A stretch of 64,000 nucleotides of DNA from Burkholderiales bacterium 67-32 (GCA_001898625.1 MKUP01000006.1:236453-300452), one strand, 5' to 3'; positions 1 through 9,048 are shown, counted from the stretch's first letter. Numbers and translations are program-made. Notes: generated by a model not told the origin, from the sequence alone.

Positions 1-1
1 G

Positions 2-868
2 GACATCACGGCCAGCGGGACCATCAAGGTCGGCAACCTGGTCGCGCGGGGGCTCAAGGCCAGCAACGTCTCCGCCTCGGTGCGCGTGGCCAAGGGGCGC
101 GCCGACGTGAGCGGCCTGAAGGCGTCGCTGTACGGCGGCTCGCTGTCGGGCAGCGTGTTCGCGGACGCGGCCACGAATCGCGTCGGCCTCGCGCCCACGC
201 TCACCAACGTCGCGCTGCAGCCGCTGTTGTCGGATCTGAAGCACAAGGACGGACTGGTCGGCCGCGCGACGGTCGCGCTCAACCTGACCGCGACCGGCAA
301 GACCGTCGGGCAGATGAAGCGGGCCCTGAACGGCACGGCCAGCCTCGCGGTGCGCGACGGCGCCGTCAAGGGCGTGAACATCGCCCAGTCCCTGCGCGAG
401 TTCCGCTCGCTGCTGTCGGCGCACAAGGACGACGCCAGGCAGCACCAGGACTCGCTCCAGACCGACTTCTCGGAAATGCAGGCCCAACTGGTGTTCGCCA
501 GCGGCATCGGGACCGTGCGCAGCCTGAGTATCAAGGCGCCGCTGCTGCGTGTTTCGGAAGGAGAACCGGCCCGTATCGACATCCCGGGCGAACGCTTCGA
601 CCTGGTGGCGCTGGTCACCGTCGTGAACACCTCCACGGGCCAGGACGGCAAGGACCTCGCGGACCTGCGCAACGTCACCGTGCCGGTCCACGTGGCCGGC
701 CCCTTCGCGTCGCCGTCCTATACGATCCAGTGGAGCAAGGTCGCCGCCGACGTGCTCAAGAACACCGTCAAGAACAAACTCAAGGAAGAGCTGGGCATCG
801 AGCCGTCCGAGTCGGGCGACAAGCTGCGGGGCAAGGTCAAGGACCGGCTCAAGGGATTGTTCCGGTAG
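2..868 (+). CDS. AsmA family protein, C-terminal part (5' end outside window)
   Basis: The reading frame is open from base 2, so the gene begins before the window; the GTG at 80 is probably internal. About 288 residues are visible. They contain repeated beta-rich segments of the AsmA C-terminal type: a block around 'YGGSLSGSV', then the 'LNGTASLAVRDGAVKGVNI' block followed by a helical stretch. AsmA-like proteins are large inner-membrane-anchored periplasmic proteins involved in outer-membrane lipid homeostasis. The C-terminus is rich in Lys, Glu and Arg. A MOSC gene follows 24 bp downstream on the same strand. The family call is fairly secure; the specific paralogue is not. Confidence 0.75.
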   Translation, partial: DITASGTIKVGNLVARGLKASNVSASVRVAKGRADVSGLKASLYGGSLSGSVFADAATNRVGLAPTLTNVALQPLLSDLKHKDGLVGRATVALNLTATGKTVGQMKRALNGTASLAVRDGAVKGVNIAQSLREFRSLLSAHKDDARQHQDSLQTDFSEMQAQLVFASGIGTVRSLSIKAPLLRVSEGEPARIDIPGERFDLVALVTVVNTSTGQDGKDLADLRNVTVPVHVAGPFASPSYTIQWSKVAADVLKNTVKNKLKEELGIEPSESGDKLRGKVKDRLKGLFR

Positions 869-892
869 TCGAATCTTCAGCACGGAAAGCCG

Positions 893-1765
893 ATGTCCAT
901 TTCCATCTCCGGCCTCTACATCTATCCCATCAAGTCCTGCGGCGGCATCGCCCTGGACCGTTCCGCGATCGGCATGGCCGGCCTGCATAACGACCGCCGG
1001 TGGATGGTGGTCGACGGCAACGGCGTCTTTCTGACGCAGCGCAGCCATCCGGCCATGGCCCGGGTCCGTACCGAACTGCGCGACGGCTACCTGATCGTGA
1101 CCGCGCCCGGGCAGCCTCGCCTGGATATTCCGGTCGACGTGATCGAAGACGACGACAGCGTGCGCACGCGGGTCACGGTCTGGCGCGACGAGGTCGACGC
1201 CGTGGACGAAGGCGACCTGGCCGCCCAGTGGTTCGGCGCGCTGCTGGGCACGCCGTGCCGGTTGGTCAAGGTCCATCCGCAATCGCAGCGGCTTGCCAGT
1301 GTGGACCGGATCGATCAATGGCTGACCGGGCATCCCGCGGTGGAGGGCTTTTCCCGCCAGCATGTCTTCGCGTTCGCCGACGGCTATCCCATCCTGGTGG
1401 CCAACGAGGGATCTCTGGCTGAACTGAACGAGAAGCTGGTCGCCAGCGGCGAGACGCCCGTCGGCATGGACCGGTTCCGGCCCAATGTGGTGCTGAGCGA
1501 ATTCGGCGCCTTCGACGAGGACTACACCGTGCTCGTGGCCATCGGCGATATCCGGATGGCATTGGTCAAGCCCTGCGTGCGCTGCGAGATTCCCAATACC
1601 GACCAGTTCACCGGCGCGCGGGCGGCCGAGCCGATGTCCACGCTCACGACCTTCCGCAGCCAGCCCGGCGGCGGTGTCACTTTCGGGATGAACGCCATCG
1701 TCAGCGCGCCGCTGGGAGCGGTCCTTAAGGTAGGAGATCGCGCCGAGGTGCTGCTCGATTTCTGA
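893..1765 (+). CDS. MOSC domain-containing protein (YcbX-like)
   Basis: A 290-residue protein. It has an N-terminal MOSC beta-barrel domain (residues 1 to about 120, opening 'SISISGLYIYPIKSCGG') and a C-terminal MOSC domain. The latter carries the motif 'KPCVRCEIPNTDQ', whose Cys residues are placed like the molybdenum-cofactor ligand of YcbX and mARC proteins. Such proteins reduce N-hydroxylated compounds using molybdenum cofactor and an electron-transfer partner. This copy lacks the C-terminal 2Fe-2S ferredoxin domain of E. coli YcbX, so it would need a separate partner. The ATG at 893 follows GGAAAG. A strong hairpin terminator lies downstream. Confidence 0.85.
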   Translation: MSISISGLYIYPIKSCGGIALDRSAIGMAGLHNDRRWMVVDGNGVFLTQRSHPAMARVRTELRDGYLIVTAPGQPRLDIPVDVIEDDDSVRTRVTVWRDEVDAVDEGDLAAQWFGALLGTPCRLVKVHPQSQRLASVDRIDQWLTGHPAVEGFSRQHVFAFADGYPILVANEGSLAELNEKLVASGETPVGMDRFRPNVVLSEFGAFDEDYTVLVAIGDIRMALVKPCVRCEIPNTDQFTGARAAEPMSTLTTFRSQPGGGVTFGMNAIVSAPLGAVLKVGDRAEVLLDF

Positions 1766-1808
1766 TCGCGTCCAGGACGGCGGCCAGCCGTTCGCTCAAG
1801 CCATGGCA

Positions 1809-1833
1809 CGCGTCCTTCGGGGCGCGTTTTTTT
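1809..1833 (+). terminator. Rho-independent terminator after the MOSC gene
   Basis: Seven-base-pair stem CGCGTCC/GGGCGCG (one T-G pair) closed by a TTCG tetraloop and followed directly by seven T. It lies 44 bp after the MOSC stop codon. Confidence 0.85.
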
Positions 1834-1850
1834 ATGCCCGCGGTTTCTTT

Positions 1851-1932
1851 AAATCGATTTTTATTGACATAAACGATTGTTAAATAATATAAAAAAATAA
1901 TCGAACAAAATAATAAAAATCGATTTGTTCGA
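1851..1932 (+). promoter_or_regulatory. AT-rich promoter/operator island before the first Bug gene
   Basis: About 85 bp of very AT-rich DNA in a GC-rich window. The 10-bp palindrome AAATCGATTT occurs at 1851-1860 and again at 1917-1926. The second copy lies inside a larger inverted repeat, TCGAACAAA (1901-1909) and TTTGTTCGA (1924-1932). A possible -35 TTGACA is at 1864-1869, with TAATAT at 1885-1890 (15-bp spacer) or TATAAA at 1888-1893 (18-bp spacer). The arrangement looks like a regulated promoter for the operon starting at 1982. No regulator gene is adjacent. Confidence 0.55.
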
Positions 1933-1981
1933 GTGGGTTGCCAAGCATTGCCGGAGATGCGGATTCTTCAGGAGAGTGCTC

Positions 1982-2959
1982 ATGATGTGGTTACCTCGCC
2001 GTGCGCTGGTTGTTGCCGTGGTTGCCTGCCTTGCCGGACCACCGGTTGTGCTGGCCCAGACCTATCCGGCGCAGCCGGTCAAGATCGTCGTTCCTTTCCC
2101 GCCGGGCGGCGCCACCGATCTGCTCGCGCGCCGGATCGCCGAGCAGCTTGCGCCTCGGCTCGGCCAGCCCGTGGTGGTGGAAAACAAGGCAGGGGCCGGC
2201 GGCATGATAGGCAGCCAGCAGGTGGCACGTGCCGTGCCTGACGGCTACACGCTGGTGGTGGGCGTGACCGGCTCGCATTCCATCGCCAGCCACCTCACGG
2301 CCAAGCCCCTCTACGATGCGGTCCGCGACTTCGAGCCGGTCGCCCTGTTGGTGACCGCGCCGCTGGTGCTGGTAGTGCGTCCTTCGCTGCCTGTCTCGAC
2401 ACTGGGCGAGTTCGTCGCCTATGCGCGGCGCAAGCCCGGCTCGGTCACCTACGGTTCGTCCGGGGCGGGCACCTCGATGCATCTGACGGCGGAACTGATC
2501 AGCCGCGAGGCGGGGATAAGCCTGACGCACGTGCCGTACAAGGGCAGCGCCCAGGCCATGGCGGACCTGCTGGGCGGACAGATCGACGCGCTGTTCGTCG
2601 ATCCGCCGGTCATCGCCCCCCACCTGGGTTCGGGCAAGCTCAAGCCGCTGGCGGTCAGTTCGCGCCAGCGCAACCCCGTCCTGCCGCAGGTGCCCACCAT
2701 GGCCGAAAGCGGCCTGAAGGATTTCGAAGTGTTGTCCTGGCAAGGCCTGTTCGCGCCCGCCGGTACACCCGCGCCGGTGGTCGAGCGCCTGCACCGCGAG
2801 GTGGCGGCGGTGCTGGCCATGCCGGAAGTCTCCGGTTTTTTCGCCCAGCAGGGATTCGTGGTGGCGGGGGGCTCGGTGGCCGACTTCCAACGCTTCGTGG
2901 CCGATGAGTCGCGCCGCTGGGGCGAGGTCGTCAAACAGGCGGGCATCGCAGTCAATTGA
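1982..2959 (+). CDS. Bug-family (TctC-like) periplasmic substrate-binding protein
   Basis: A 325-residue receptor of the tripartite tricarboxylate transporter family, which binds small carboxylates or related solutes in the periplasm. It has a hydrophobic signal peptide ending near 'LAQ'. The mature start 'TYPAQPVKIVVPFPPGG' is the family hallmark, followed by 'VVVENKAGAGG' and 'DGYTL'. ATG at 1982 is chosen because AGGAG lies 7 bp upstream; a second ATG follows at 1985, and an upstream in-frame TTG at 1925 has no signal-peptide sense. It opens an operon with a second Bug receptor, an amidohydrolase and a GGT-like enzyme. No TctA or TctB membrane genes are nearby, so its transporter partner is unknown. 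Confidence 0.9.
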   Translation: MMWLPRRALVVAVVACLAGPPVVLAQTYPAQPVKIVVPFPPGGATDLLARRIAEQLAPRLGQPVVVENKAGAGGMIGSQQVARAVPDGYTLVVGVTGSHSIASHLTAKPLYDAVRDFEPVALLVTAPLVLVVRPSLPVSTLGEFVAYARRKPGSVTYGSSGAGTSMHLTAELISREAGISLTHVPYKGSAQAMADLLGGQIDALFVDPPVIAPHLGSGKLKPLAVSSRQRNPVLPQVPTMAESGLKDFEVLSWQGLFAPAGTPAPVVERLHREVAAVLAMPEVSGFFAQQGFVVAGGSVADFQRFVADESRRWGEVVKQAGIAVN

Positions 2960-3017
2960 TGCCTTCTTTCCACGCCGGTGCCAGCCAGGCGGGCACCACA
3001 TCTATGGAGGAGTGTGC

Positions 3018-3965
3018 ATGAAACCGCTGTTCGCCTTGCTGTGGACCGTATTGCTCGTGTCGTCGACGTCCGCCATGGCCGCTTCGGCCTATCCCGAGCG
3101 CGCGATCCGCTGGATCGTGCCGTTTACCGCGGGCGGCCCGGCCGATGCGATCGCGCGCCTGCTGGTACCCAAGCTGAGCCAGGAACTGGGCCAGCCCATC
3201 GTGATCGAGAACCGGGCCGGCGCGAACAGCAACATCGGCCACGAGGCCGTCGCGCGCGCCGAGCCCGATGGCTACACCATTCTTTACGTCGTGCCCAACG
3301 TGGTCACGAATCCGTCGCTCTATAACGTCGCGGTCGATCCGGTGAAGGAACTGACCCCGGTGGTGCAGCTCACCGCACAGGCCTATCTGTTGCTCGCGGG
3401 CAGCGCTTTCAAGCCGGCCTCGGTGGCCGACATCGTGGCGAAGGCCCGCCAGGGCGGGGTGACTTGCGCTTCGGGCGGCGGCCTGTCGGGTTTCGGCTGC
3501 GACTGGCTGCGCTCCATGACCAAGGCCGATTTCGTGCAAGTGCCGTTCAAGGGCAATGCGCCGGCGCTCACCGCCCTGATGGGCGGGCAGGTCGACATCA
3601 TGATCGACCTCTTCAACACCGCCTTGCCTCAGGTCAAGGCGGGACGCGTGCGGCCGGTCGCGCTGACGCGTGCCGAACGCGGCTCGCCGCTGCCCAACCT
3701 GCCCATCATTGCCGAAACGCTGCCCGGTTTCGTCCTGGTCGGCTGGCATGGCGTGATGGCACCGCACGGCACGCCCGAGCCCATCGTGCGGAAACTCAAC
3801 GCGGCTTTCGCCAAGGCACTGGGCGATCCCGACGTCCGGCGGCGCATCGAGGAAAGCTACATCGAAGTGGTGCACGGCACGCCGGCGGATTTCGGGCGTG
3901 TCATCAAGGAAGACCTTGACAAGTACGCGCGCATCACCCAGGCTGCCGGTATCGCCAGGCAATGA
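3018..3965 (+). CDS. Bug-family (TctC-like) periplasmic substrate-binding protein
   Basis: A 315-residue receptor, second in its operon. The signal peptide ends around 'SAMAAS'. The mature protein opens with the family motif 'YPERAIRWIVPFTAGGPAD', then 'IVIENRAGANSN' and 'DGYTI'. The ATG at 3018 has GGAGG 7 bp upstream. Its stop overlaps the amidohydrolase ATG in an ATGA, so the two are probably translationally coupled. It is clearly divergent from the receptor encoded just upstream, so this is not a recent tandem duplication; the two may serve different solutes. Ligand unknown. Confidence 0.9.
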   Translation: MKPLFALLWTVLLVSSTSAMAASAYPERAIRWIVPFTAGGPADAIARLLVPKLSQELGQPIVIENRAGANSNIGHEAVARAEPDGYTILYVVPNVVTNPSLYNVAVDPVKELTPVVQLTAQAYLLLAGSAFKPASVADIVAKARQGGVTCASGGGLSGFGCDWLRSMTKADFVQVPFKGNAPALTALMGGQVDIMIDLFNTALPQVKAGRVRPVALTRAERGSPLPNLPIIAETLPGFVLVGWHGVMAPHGTPEPIVRKLNAAFAKALGDPDVRRRIEESYIEVVHGTPADFGRVIKEDLDKYARITQAAGIARQ

Positions 3966-5662
3966 TGACCGCCGCCATGGAGGGTGGCGGCGACGACGTG
4001 GTCATGCGAGGAGGCCGCGTCCTGACCATGGATGCGCGCTCGTCGGTGGCCAGCGCGCTGGCCTTCGCGGGCGGCAGGTTGACCGCAGTGGGCACGGATG
4101 CCGGTGTGTCCACGCGGATCGGCAAGCGCACCCGGGTCATCGAGTTGCGGGGCAGGACGGTCATGCCCGGCATGATCGACGGCCATGCCCACATGGACCG
4201 CGAAGGCCTCAAGTCGCTGCTGCCGTCGCTATCCGGATGCGAGTCGATCGTGGAGCTGGTCGAACGGGTGCGGCACATCGCGGCGGCGACGCCACCCGGC
4301 CAGTGGATCGTGACCATGCCGCTGGGCGAGCCGCCCGAGTATCCGTGGTCGCCCGACATGTACGCCGAGGGGCGGCTGCCTGGCCGCGAAGATCTGGATC
4401 GCGCCACCACCGCCCACCCGGTCTTGATCCGCTGCGCGTGGGGACATTGGCCGGGGCGCGTGCCCACGGTTTCCGTTGCCAACAGCGTGGCGCTGCGGCT
4501 GGCCGGCATCGGCCAGGATCCGGTGTCGCCTTCGCCCCGGCTGCGCATCGAGACGGATGCCGCGGGCGTGCCCACCGGACGCCTGTATGAAGACGACTTG
4601 CAGCCGCTGGCCGAGTTCACGGTGTTCCGGCGGGCACCGCACTTTACCGAAGACGAGCGCGCGCTGACGCTGGCCGCGTCGATGTCGGCCTACAACCGCT
4701 ACGGGACCACGGGCGTGTTCGAAGGGCATGGTGCCGCGCCGGAACTGATACGCGCCTATCGCGCGGCGCGTGGACGGCGTGCGCCCAGTGTGCGTACGCG
4801 CCTGGTTTTCAGCCCCGGCTGGAGCGGTGCTTCGGACGACGACGTGCGCGCCTGGGTGCGCGAACGTGCCTCGCGCCTGCATGGCAAGGGCGAAGGTGAC
4901 GAGTGGCTGCGGCTTGAAGGACTGTTCGCCGAACTACAGACTCAGCCGGACGATGCCCGCCTGCGCGCGGCCTGTGAACCGCGTACCGGCTGGGCCGGGT
5001 TCCGCTACGACTGCGGGTTGCCACCCGAGCGGCTGGGTTTGCTGTTGGAAGAAGCGGCTCGCGCCGGGCTGCGCGTGTGCGGCATCCAGGCCGGCATGGC
5101 CGAGCGCTTCGCCGAGGTCGGCGAGCGTGTGCCTATCGACGGCCTGCGCTGGGTGGTCGCGCATCCGGCCACGCTGGATGGGCGCCAGATCGGCGCCATC
5201 CGCGACCATGGCATGGTCGTCACCACGCACACCGGCGCCTACGTCTGGCGGCGCGCGTCGGCGACGTTGCAACGCGTGGGGCCGGCGCGCGAAGAGACCA
5301 TCTGCCCGATACGCTCGCTGCTGGAGGCGGGCGTGCCGGTTTCGCTGGCGACCGACAACGTGCCGGTCTCGCTGTGGCCATGCGTCTGGCATGCCGTGGC
5401 CCGCATCGATCGCGACACCGGGGCCGTGATCGCGCCGGGGCAACGCATCGACCGTATGCAGGCGCTGCGCTGCGCGACGGTGCACGGCGCGTGGTTGTGC
5501 CTGGACGAGACCGATCGTGGTTCGCTGGAAACCGGCAAGCAAGCCGACCTGCTCGTGTTGCGGGACAATCCGCTGGACGTGGAGCTTGCCCGCTTGAGCC
5601 AGATGGAGGCCGACATGACCTGGGTCGGCGGGCGGCAGGTCTATCCCGGCGACAACGCCTGA
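3962..5662 (+). CDS. Amidohydrolase family protein (YtcJ-like)
   Basis: A 566-residue metal-dependent hydrolase of the amidohydrolase superfamily. The N-terminal beta part leads into 'VMPGMIDGHAHMD', with the metal-ligand pair His75 and His77. The late 'LATDNVP' supplies the usual aspartate. The C-terminal 'GSLETGKQADLLVLRDNPLDV' is the typical composite-barrel return. Family members hydrolyse amides, ureas or cyclic imides; the substrate is not deducible here. The start overlaps the preceding Bug stop by 4 bp, and a GGT-like enzyme follows 14 bp later. The operon may import a compound and break amide or gamma-glutamyl bonds in it. Confidence 0.88.
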   Translation: MMTAAMEGGGDDVVMRGGRVLTMDARSSVASALAFAGGRLTAVGTDAGVSTRIGKRTRVIELRGRTVMPGMIDGHAHMDREGLKSLLPSLSGCESIVELVERVRHIAAATPPGQWIVTMPLGEPPEYPWSPDMYAEGRLPGREDLDRATTAHPVLIRCAWGHWPGRVPTVSVANSVALRLAGIGQDPVSPSPRLRIETDAAGVPTGRLYEDDLQPLAEFTVFRRAPHFTEDERALTLAASMSAYNRYGTTGVFEGHGAAPELIRAYRAARGRRAPSVRTRLVFSPGWSGASDDDVRAWVRERASRLHGKGEGDEWLRLEGLFAELQTQPDDARLRAACEPRTGWAGFRYDCGLPPERLGLLLEEAARAGLRVCGIQAGMAERFAEVGERVPIDGLRWVVAHPATLDGRQIGAIRDHGMVVTTHTGAYVWRRASATLQRVGPAREETICPIRSLLEAGVPVSLATDNVPVSLWPCVWHAVARIDRDTGAVIAPGQRIDRMQALRCATVHGAWLCLDETDRGSLETGKQADLLVLRDNPLDVELARLSQMEADMTWVGGRQVYPGDNA

Positions 5663-5676
5663 CAACTGGAGTGTGC

Positions 5677-7257
5677 ATGGACTGGACTTTGCCCTACGGC
5701 TCGCAGCGCCAGCCGGTGTTGGCCGACAACGTGGTGACGACTTCCCAGCCGCTGGCGGCGCGGGCTGGCGCATCGATGTTCGATCGCGGCGGCAATGCCG
5801 TCGACGCCGCGATCGCCGCCGCCGCCGCGCTGACCGCGGTCGAGCCGGTCATGAACGGACTCGGCGGCGATGCCCAGGTGCTGCTGTGGGACGGCAGGGA
5901 AGTCGTCGCCCTGAACGGCACGGGCAGGTCGCCCGCGGCCTGGACGCCCGAGCGTTTCGCCGGGTGCGAGCGCATGCCCAACGAGGGTTGGGAATCGGTG
6001 GTGGTGCCGGGCGCGGTGGCCGTCTGGGCCGACCTGAGCGAACGCTACGGCAAGCTGCCGCTGGACGTCGTGCTCGCCCCCGCGATCCACTATGCGCGCG
6101 AGGGCGTTCCGATATCGCCGGCCATCGCGCGCCAATGGCGCATCCACGCCCCGCGCTTGAAGGACCAACCCGGCTTCGCGCAGGTCTTTCTGCCCGGAGG
6201 ACGCATGCCCGAGGCCGGCGAGCGCTTTCGCTTTCCCGAGCTGGCCGCGTCGCTCGAGCGGATCGCCGCATCCCGGGGCCGCGACTTCTACGAAGGCGAG
6301 ATTGCCGGCCGCCTGGTTGCCGACGCCCGCCTCCACGGCGCGGCGTTGACCGCGCAGGACCTGGCCAATCACCGGTCCCGCTGGGTACGGCCCCAGTCCG
6401 TCGACTACCGCGGCCTGCAGGTGCATGAAATGCCGCCGCCATCGCAAGGATTGGCGGTGCAGATGGCGCTGGGCATCCTGCGCCACTTCGACCTTGGACC
6501 GACGCAGGACGCCGCGCTGCGCGCGCACCTGCAGATCGAAGCGATGAAGATCGCTTTCGCCGACATCTATGGGCACGTCGCCGACCCCGCCATGATGCGG
6601 ATGGATCCGGCGCAACTGCTCGCCCCCGCCTACCTGGCCGAGCGCGCATGCGGCATCGATCCGCGCCGGGCGGGCCGCCACGAGGCGTGCGACATACCGC
6701 GTCATTCCACCGTCTACCTCGCCGCCGCCGACCGAGGCGGCATGATGGTCTCTTTCATCCAGTCCAATTTCCAGGGCTTCGGCTCGGGCGTGGTGGTGCC
6801 GGGCACTGGCGTCAGCCTGCACAATCGGGCATCGGGCTTCTCCCTGCGCCCCGGCCACCCCAATCGGGTCGGTGGTGCCAAGCAACCCTTCCACACCATC
6901 ATTCCCGGCCTGTTGCTGCGCGACGGCGAACCGTGGGGGGCCGTGGGCGTGGTCGGCGCCAACATGCAGCCGCAAGGACAGATGCAGGTCATCTCGGCGC
7001 TGGAGGACCTGGGCCTGAATCCCCAGGCCGCGCTCGACATGCCGCGCTGGCGCGTCGATGACGATGGAGAAGGGGTGAGGGTGGAGGCGGCGTTCCCGGC
7101 CGACGTCGAGGCCGGGTTGCGCGAGCGTGGGCACCCCGTGACGCGCACGCCGGCCGGGAGCATGGAGTTCGGCGGCGGCCAGTGCCTGGTCCGGGCAGGA
7201 GAGAGCTACGCGGCGGGGTCGGATCCGCGCAGGGACGGGGTGCCGGTGGGGATGTGA
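5677..7257 (+). CDS. Gamma-glutamyltransferase family protein
   Basis: A 526-residue Ntn-hydrolase of the GGT family. The N-terminal hallmark 'ASMFDRGGNAVDAAIAAAAAL' is near residues 30-50, with 'VEPVMNGLGGDAQVLLWDG' following. The predicted autoprocessing nucleophile is Thr345 in 'RHSTVYLAAAD', where the small subunit would begin. The glycine-rich 'QPQGQMQVI' stretch follows. There is no obvious signal peptide, unlike classical periplasmic GGT, so a cytoplasmic gamma-glutamyl hydrolase or acylase is possible. The ATG at 5677 follows GGAG. The 3' end overlaps the end of the convergent TPP-enzyme gene by 52 bp. Confidence 0.88.
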   Translation: MDWTLPYGSQRQPVLADNVVTTSQPLAARAGASMFDRGGNAVDAAIAAAAALTAVEPVMNGLGGDAQVLLWDGREVVALNGTGRSPAAWTPERFAGCERMPNEGWESVVVPGAVAVWADLSERYGKLPLDVVLAPAIHYAREGVPISPAIARQWRIHAPRLKDQPGFAQVFLPGGRMPEAGERFRFPELAASLERIAASRGRDFYEGEIAGRLVADARLHGAALTAQDLANHRSRWVRPQSVDYRGLQVHEMPPPSQGLAVQMALGILRHFDLGPTQDAALRAHLQIEAMKIAFADIYGHVADPAMMRMDPAQLLAPAYLAERACGIDPRRAGRHEACDIPRHSTVYLAAADRGGMMVSFIQSNFQGFGSGVVVPGTGVSLHNRASGFSLRPGHPNRVGGAKQPFHTIIPGLLLRDGEPWGAVGVVGANMQPQGQMQVISALEDLGLNPQAALDMPRWRVDDDGEGVRVEAAFPADVEAGLRERGHPVTRTPAGSMEFGGGQCLVRAGESYAAGSDPRRDGVPVGM

Positions 7258-8975
7258 GGGGTCCCCAGCGCCTGGCTGGTGGCGGGCGCCAGCATCGCTT
7301 CGATGACCGCCGGCCGTCCCGCGCGCACGCTGGCCAAGCCCTGCGCCAGGGCCGTGCGCAGCTCGCGCCGGTCCTCGACGCGGATGGCCTGTGCGTCGCC
7401 GGCCGCGGCGGCCAGGTCGGCCAGGCGCGAACCGGCGCTGGCCGCGACCCAGTAGGCATCGGCGGCATGGGCCGCGCCCGTGGGATGGACGAGTTCGGTC
7501 GAGGCCTTGGGTGAGCGCCAGCCGCTGTTGTTGTAGATGACGGTGAGCATGGGGGCGCCGTAGGTCCGGGCGACCCAATAGGCGCTGGCGGGAACGCCGA
7601 AGACATAGCAGCCGTCGCCCACCAGGGCGATGACCTCGGCATCCGGGGCCGCCAGTTTCGCGCCCACGGCGGCGTTGATGCACCAGCCCAGGCCGCTGCC
7701 GCCGCTGGCGTAGAAGCTGCCGGGGCGGCTCATGCGTAGCGTCGAGGCAATGACGTACGCGTTCGAGGGTTCTTCGCACAGAACGATGCTGCGTTCGTGC
7801 AGCAACTCCTTCACGGCCAGCGTCACTTCCTGCGCTGTCAGCGGGCCGCTGGCGGGCGCGGGTCCGGTGGCGGCCGGCGATCGTGTCCGGATCCACGCCA
7901 GCCGTTCGCGCTTCAGCGCGGCATCCACTGGTAGTCCGGCCCGCAGAAGCTGGTCGAGCGCCACGCCGCTGTCGGCCTGGTGGCGTTCGTGCGCCTCGAA
8001 GTGCCAGGCGCCCAGGGTAGGCTTGAGCGGGTCCGCATCGATGTGGATGACGCGGGCGTCCGGAGCCGGTCCGGTGTTGCGGGGCAGCCAGGGCACGTCG
8101 ACGTCGAGCAGCACGATGGCGTCGGCCTCGTCGACGAGCCAGTCGCGCCGGTACCCCAGGTGGCAGGCGTGGTCGCCGGGGAAGTTCATGTACTGCGGGC
8201 CGACCTCCACCACGCCCAGACCGTACTTGTCGCACACGGCAACCAGTTTCCCGGCCGTGGCCGGATCGCGTCCGGCATACGTGGTGATCAGCAGGGGCCG
8301 GCGGGCGCCGGCCAGCAGCGCATGCAGGTTCTCGACCGCGTCCGGCGCGAGCGCGGCCTTGCCTGCGGGGCCACGCAGTCCTGGATCCGGCGTGGCGTCG
8401 GGCGCGGCGGCGTCCCATACCTCGCGCGCGCCCGTCAGGTAGACGGGGCCCTGCGGTTCCGAGGCCGCGAGCTGGTGCGCGCGCAGCACAGTCGTCTCGG
8501 TGGTGGCCGGATCCCGCAGTTCGTACAGCCATTTCATGAACGGCGCCACCAGATCGTGCTGGCGCGTGGTGTCCTGGATGTAGTGGATGTATTCGGTGCG
8601 CGAACCCGTCCGCGCCGCGTCCTCGGACACGGGCGACAGCCCCGCCACCACGATGACCGGCACGCGTCCGCGGCAGGCGTTGTGGACGCTGCCCCCCAGG
8701 TTCTGGGTGCCCACGTCCACGTGCACCAGCACGAGCTGGGCGCGGCGCGTCAGCATGGCATGGCCGTGGGCCGCGCTCAGGGCGGTCATCTCGTGCGGGC
8801 AGACGATGACCTTCGGCGCCGGCTCGCCGGCCTCTCGCAGGCGCGCCAGCGCCTCGATGAAGGCCGGATGGTCGCTGCCCAGGTTGGCGAAGATGTATTC
8901 GATGCCCAGGCGGGAGGCAAGGCGGATGAGGCGTTCTGCGGCCGAGGGATGGGCCGCGCTTTCTTTCAAGGCCAT
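7206..8975 (-). CDS. Thiamine pyrophosphate-requiring enzyme (acetolactate synthase/benzoylformate decarboxylase-like)
   Basis: A 589-residue TPP enzyme with the three usual domains. The N-terminal pyrimidine-binding domain carries the catalytic-type Glu in 'CPHEMTALSAAHGHA'. The C-terminal domain carries the TPP/Mg motif beginning 'ALVGDGCYVFG' and ending 'YNNSGW'. No regulatory subunit is beside it, which argues against a biosynthetic acetolactate synthase; a 2-oxo acid decarboxylase or lyase fits better. It is convergent with, and overlaps, the GGT-like gene. It is divergent from the monooxygenase gene across 259 bp that holds probable LysR boxes. Substrate unknown. Confidence 0.85.
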   Translation of the reverse strand: MALKESAAHPSAAERLIRLASRLGIEYIFANLGSDHPAFIEALARLREAGEPAPKVIVCPHEMTALSAAHGHAMLTRRAQLVLVHVDVGTQNLGGSVHNACRGRVPVIVVAGLSPVSEDAARTGSRTEYIHYIQDTTRQHDLVAPFMKWLYELRDPATTETTVLRAHQLAASEPQGPVYLTGAREVWDAAAPDATPDPGLRGPAGKAALAPDAVENLHALLAGARRPLLITTYAGRDPATAGKLVAVCDKYGLGVVEVGPQYMNFPGDHACHLGYRRDWLVDEADAIVLLDVDVPWLPRNTGPAPDARVIHIDADPLKPTLGAWHFEAHERHQADSGVALDQLLRAGLPVDAALKRERLAWIRTRSPAATGPAPASGPLTAQEVTLAVKELLHERSIVLCEEPSNAYVIASTLRMSRPGSFYASGGSGLGWCINAAVGAKLAAPDAEVIALVGDGCYVFGVPASAYWVARTYGAPMLTVIYNNSGWRSPKASTELVHPTGAAHAADAYWVAASAGSRLADLAAAAGDAQAIRVEDRRELRTALAQGLASVRAGRPAVIEAMLAPATSQALGTPHIPTGTPSLRGSDPAA

Positions 8976-9048
8976 CGGAGTTTCCGGGAGTGGGGGTCGG
9001 TCGCCACCTTAGCCGCGCCCCGGGGCCGCCTGCCATCCCCGAACGCTA

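Noticed and set aside
1991-3001. Long minus-strand frames opposite the Bug genes (also 2952-3962)
   Set aside because: Antisense shadows rich in His, Arg and Gln without motifs. The plus-strand frames encode well-formed signal peptides and Bug domains.
5641-9036. An 1131-codon minus-strand open frame across the GGT-like and TPP genes
   Set aside because: It is a frame-shifted shadow of the true TPP gene plus antisense of the GGT-like gene; no domain is recognisable and composition is Arg/Gly/His-rich.
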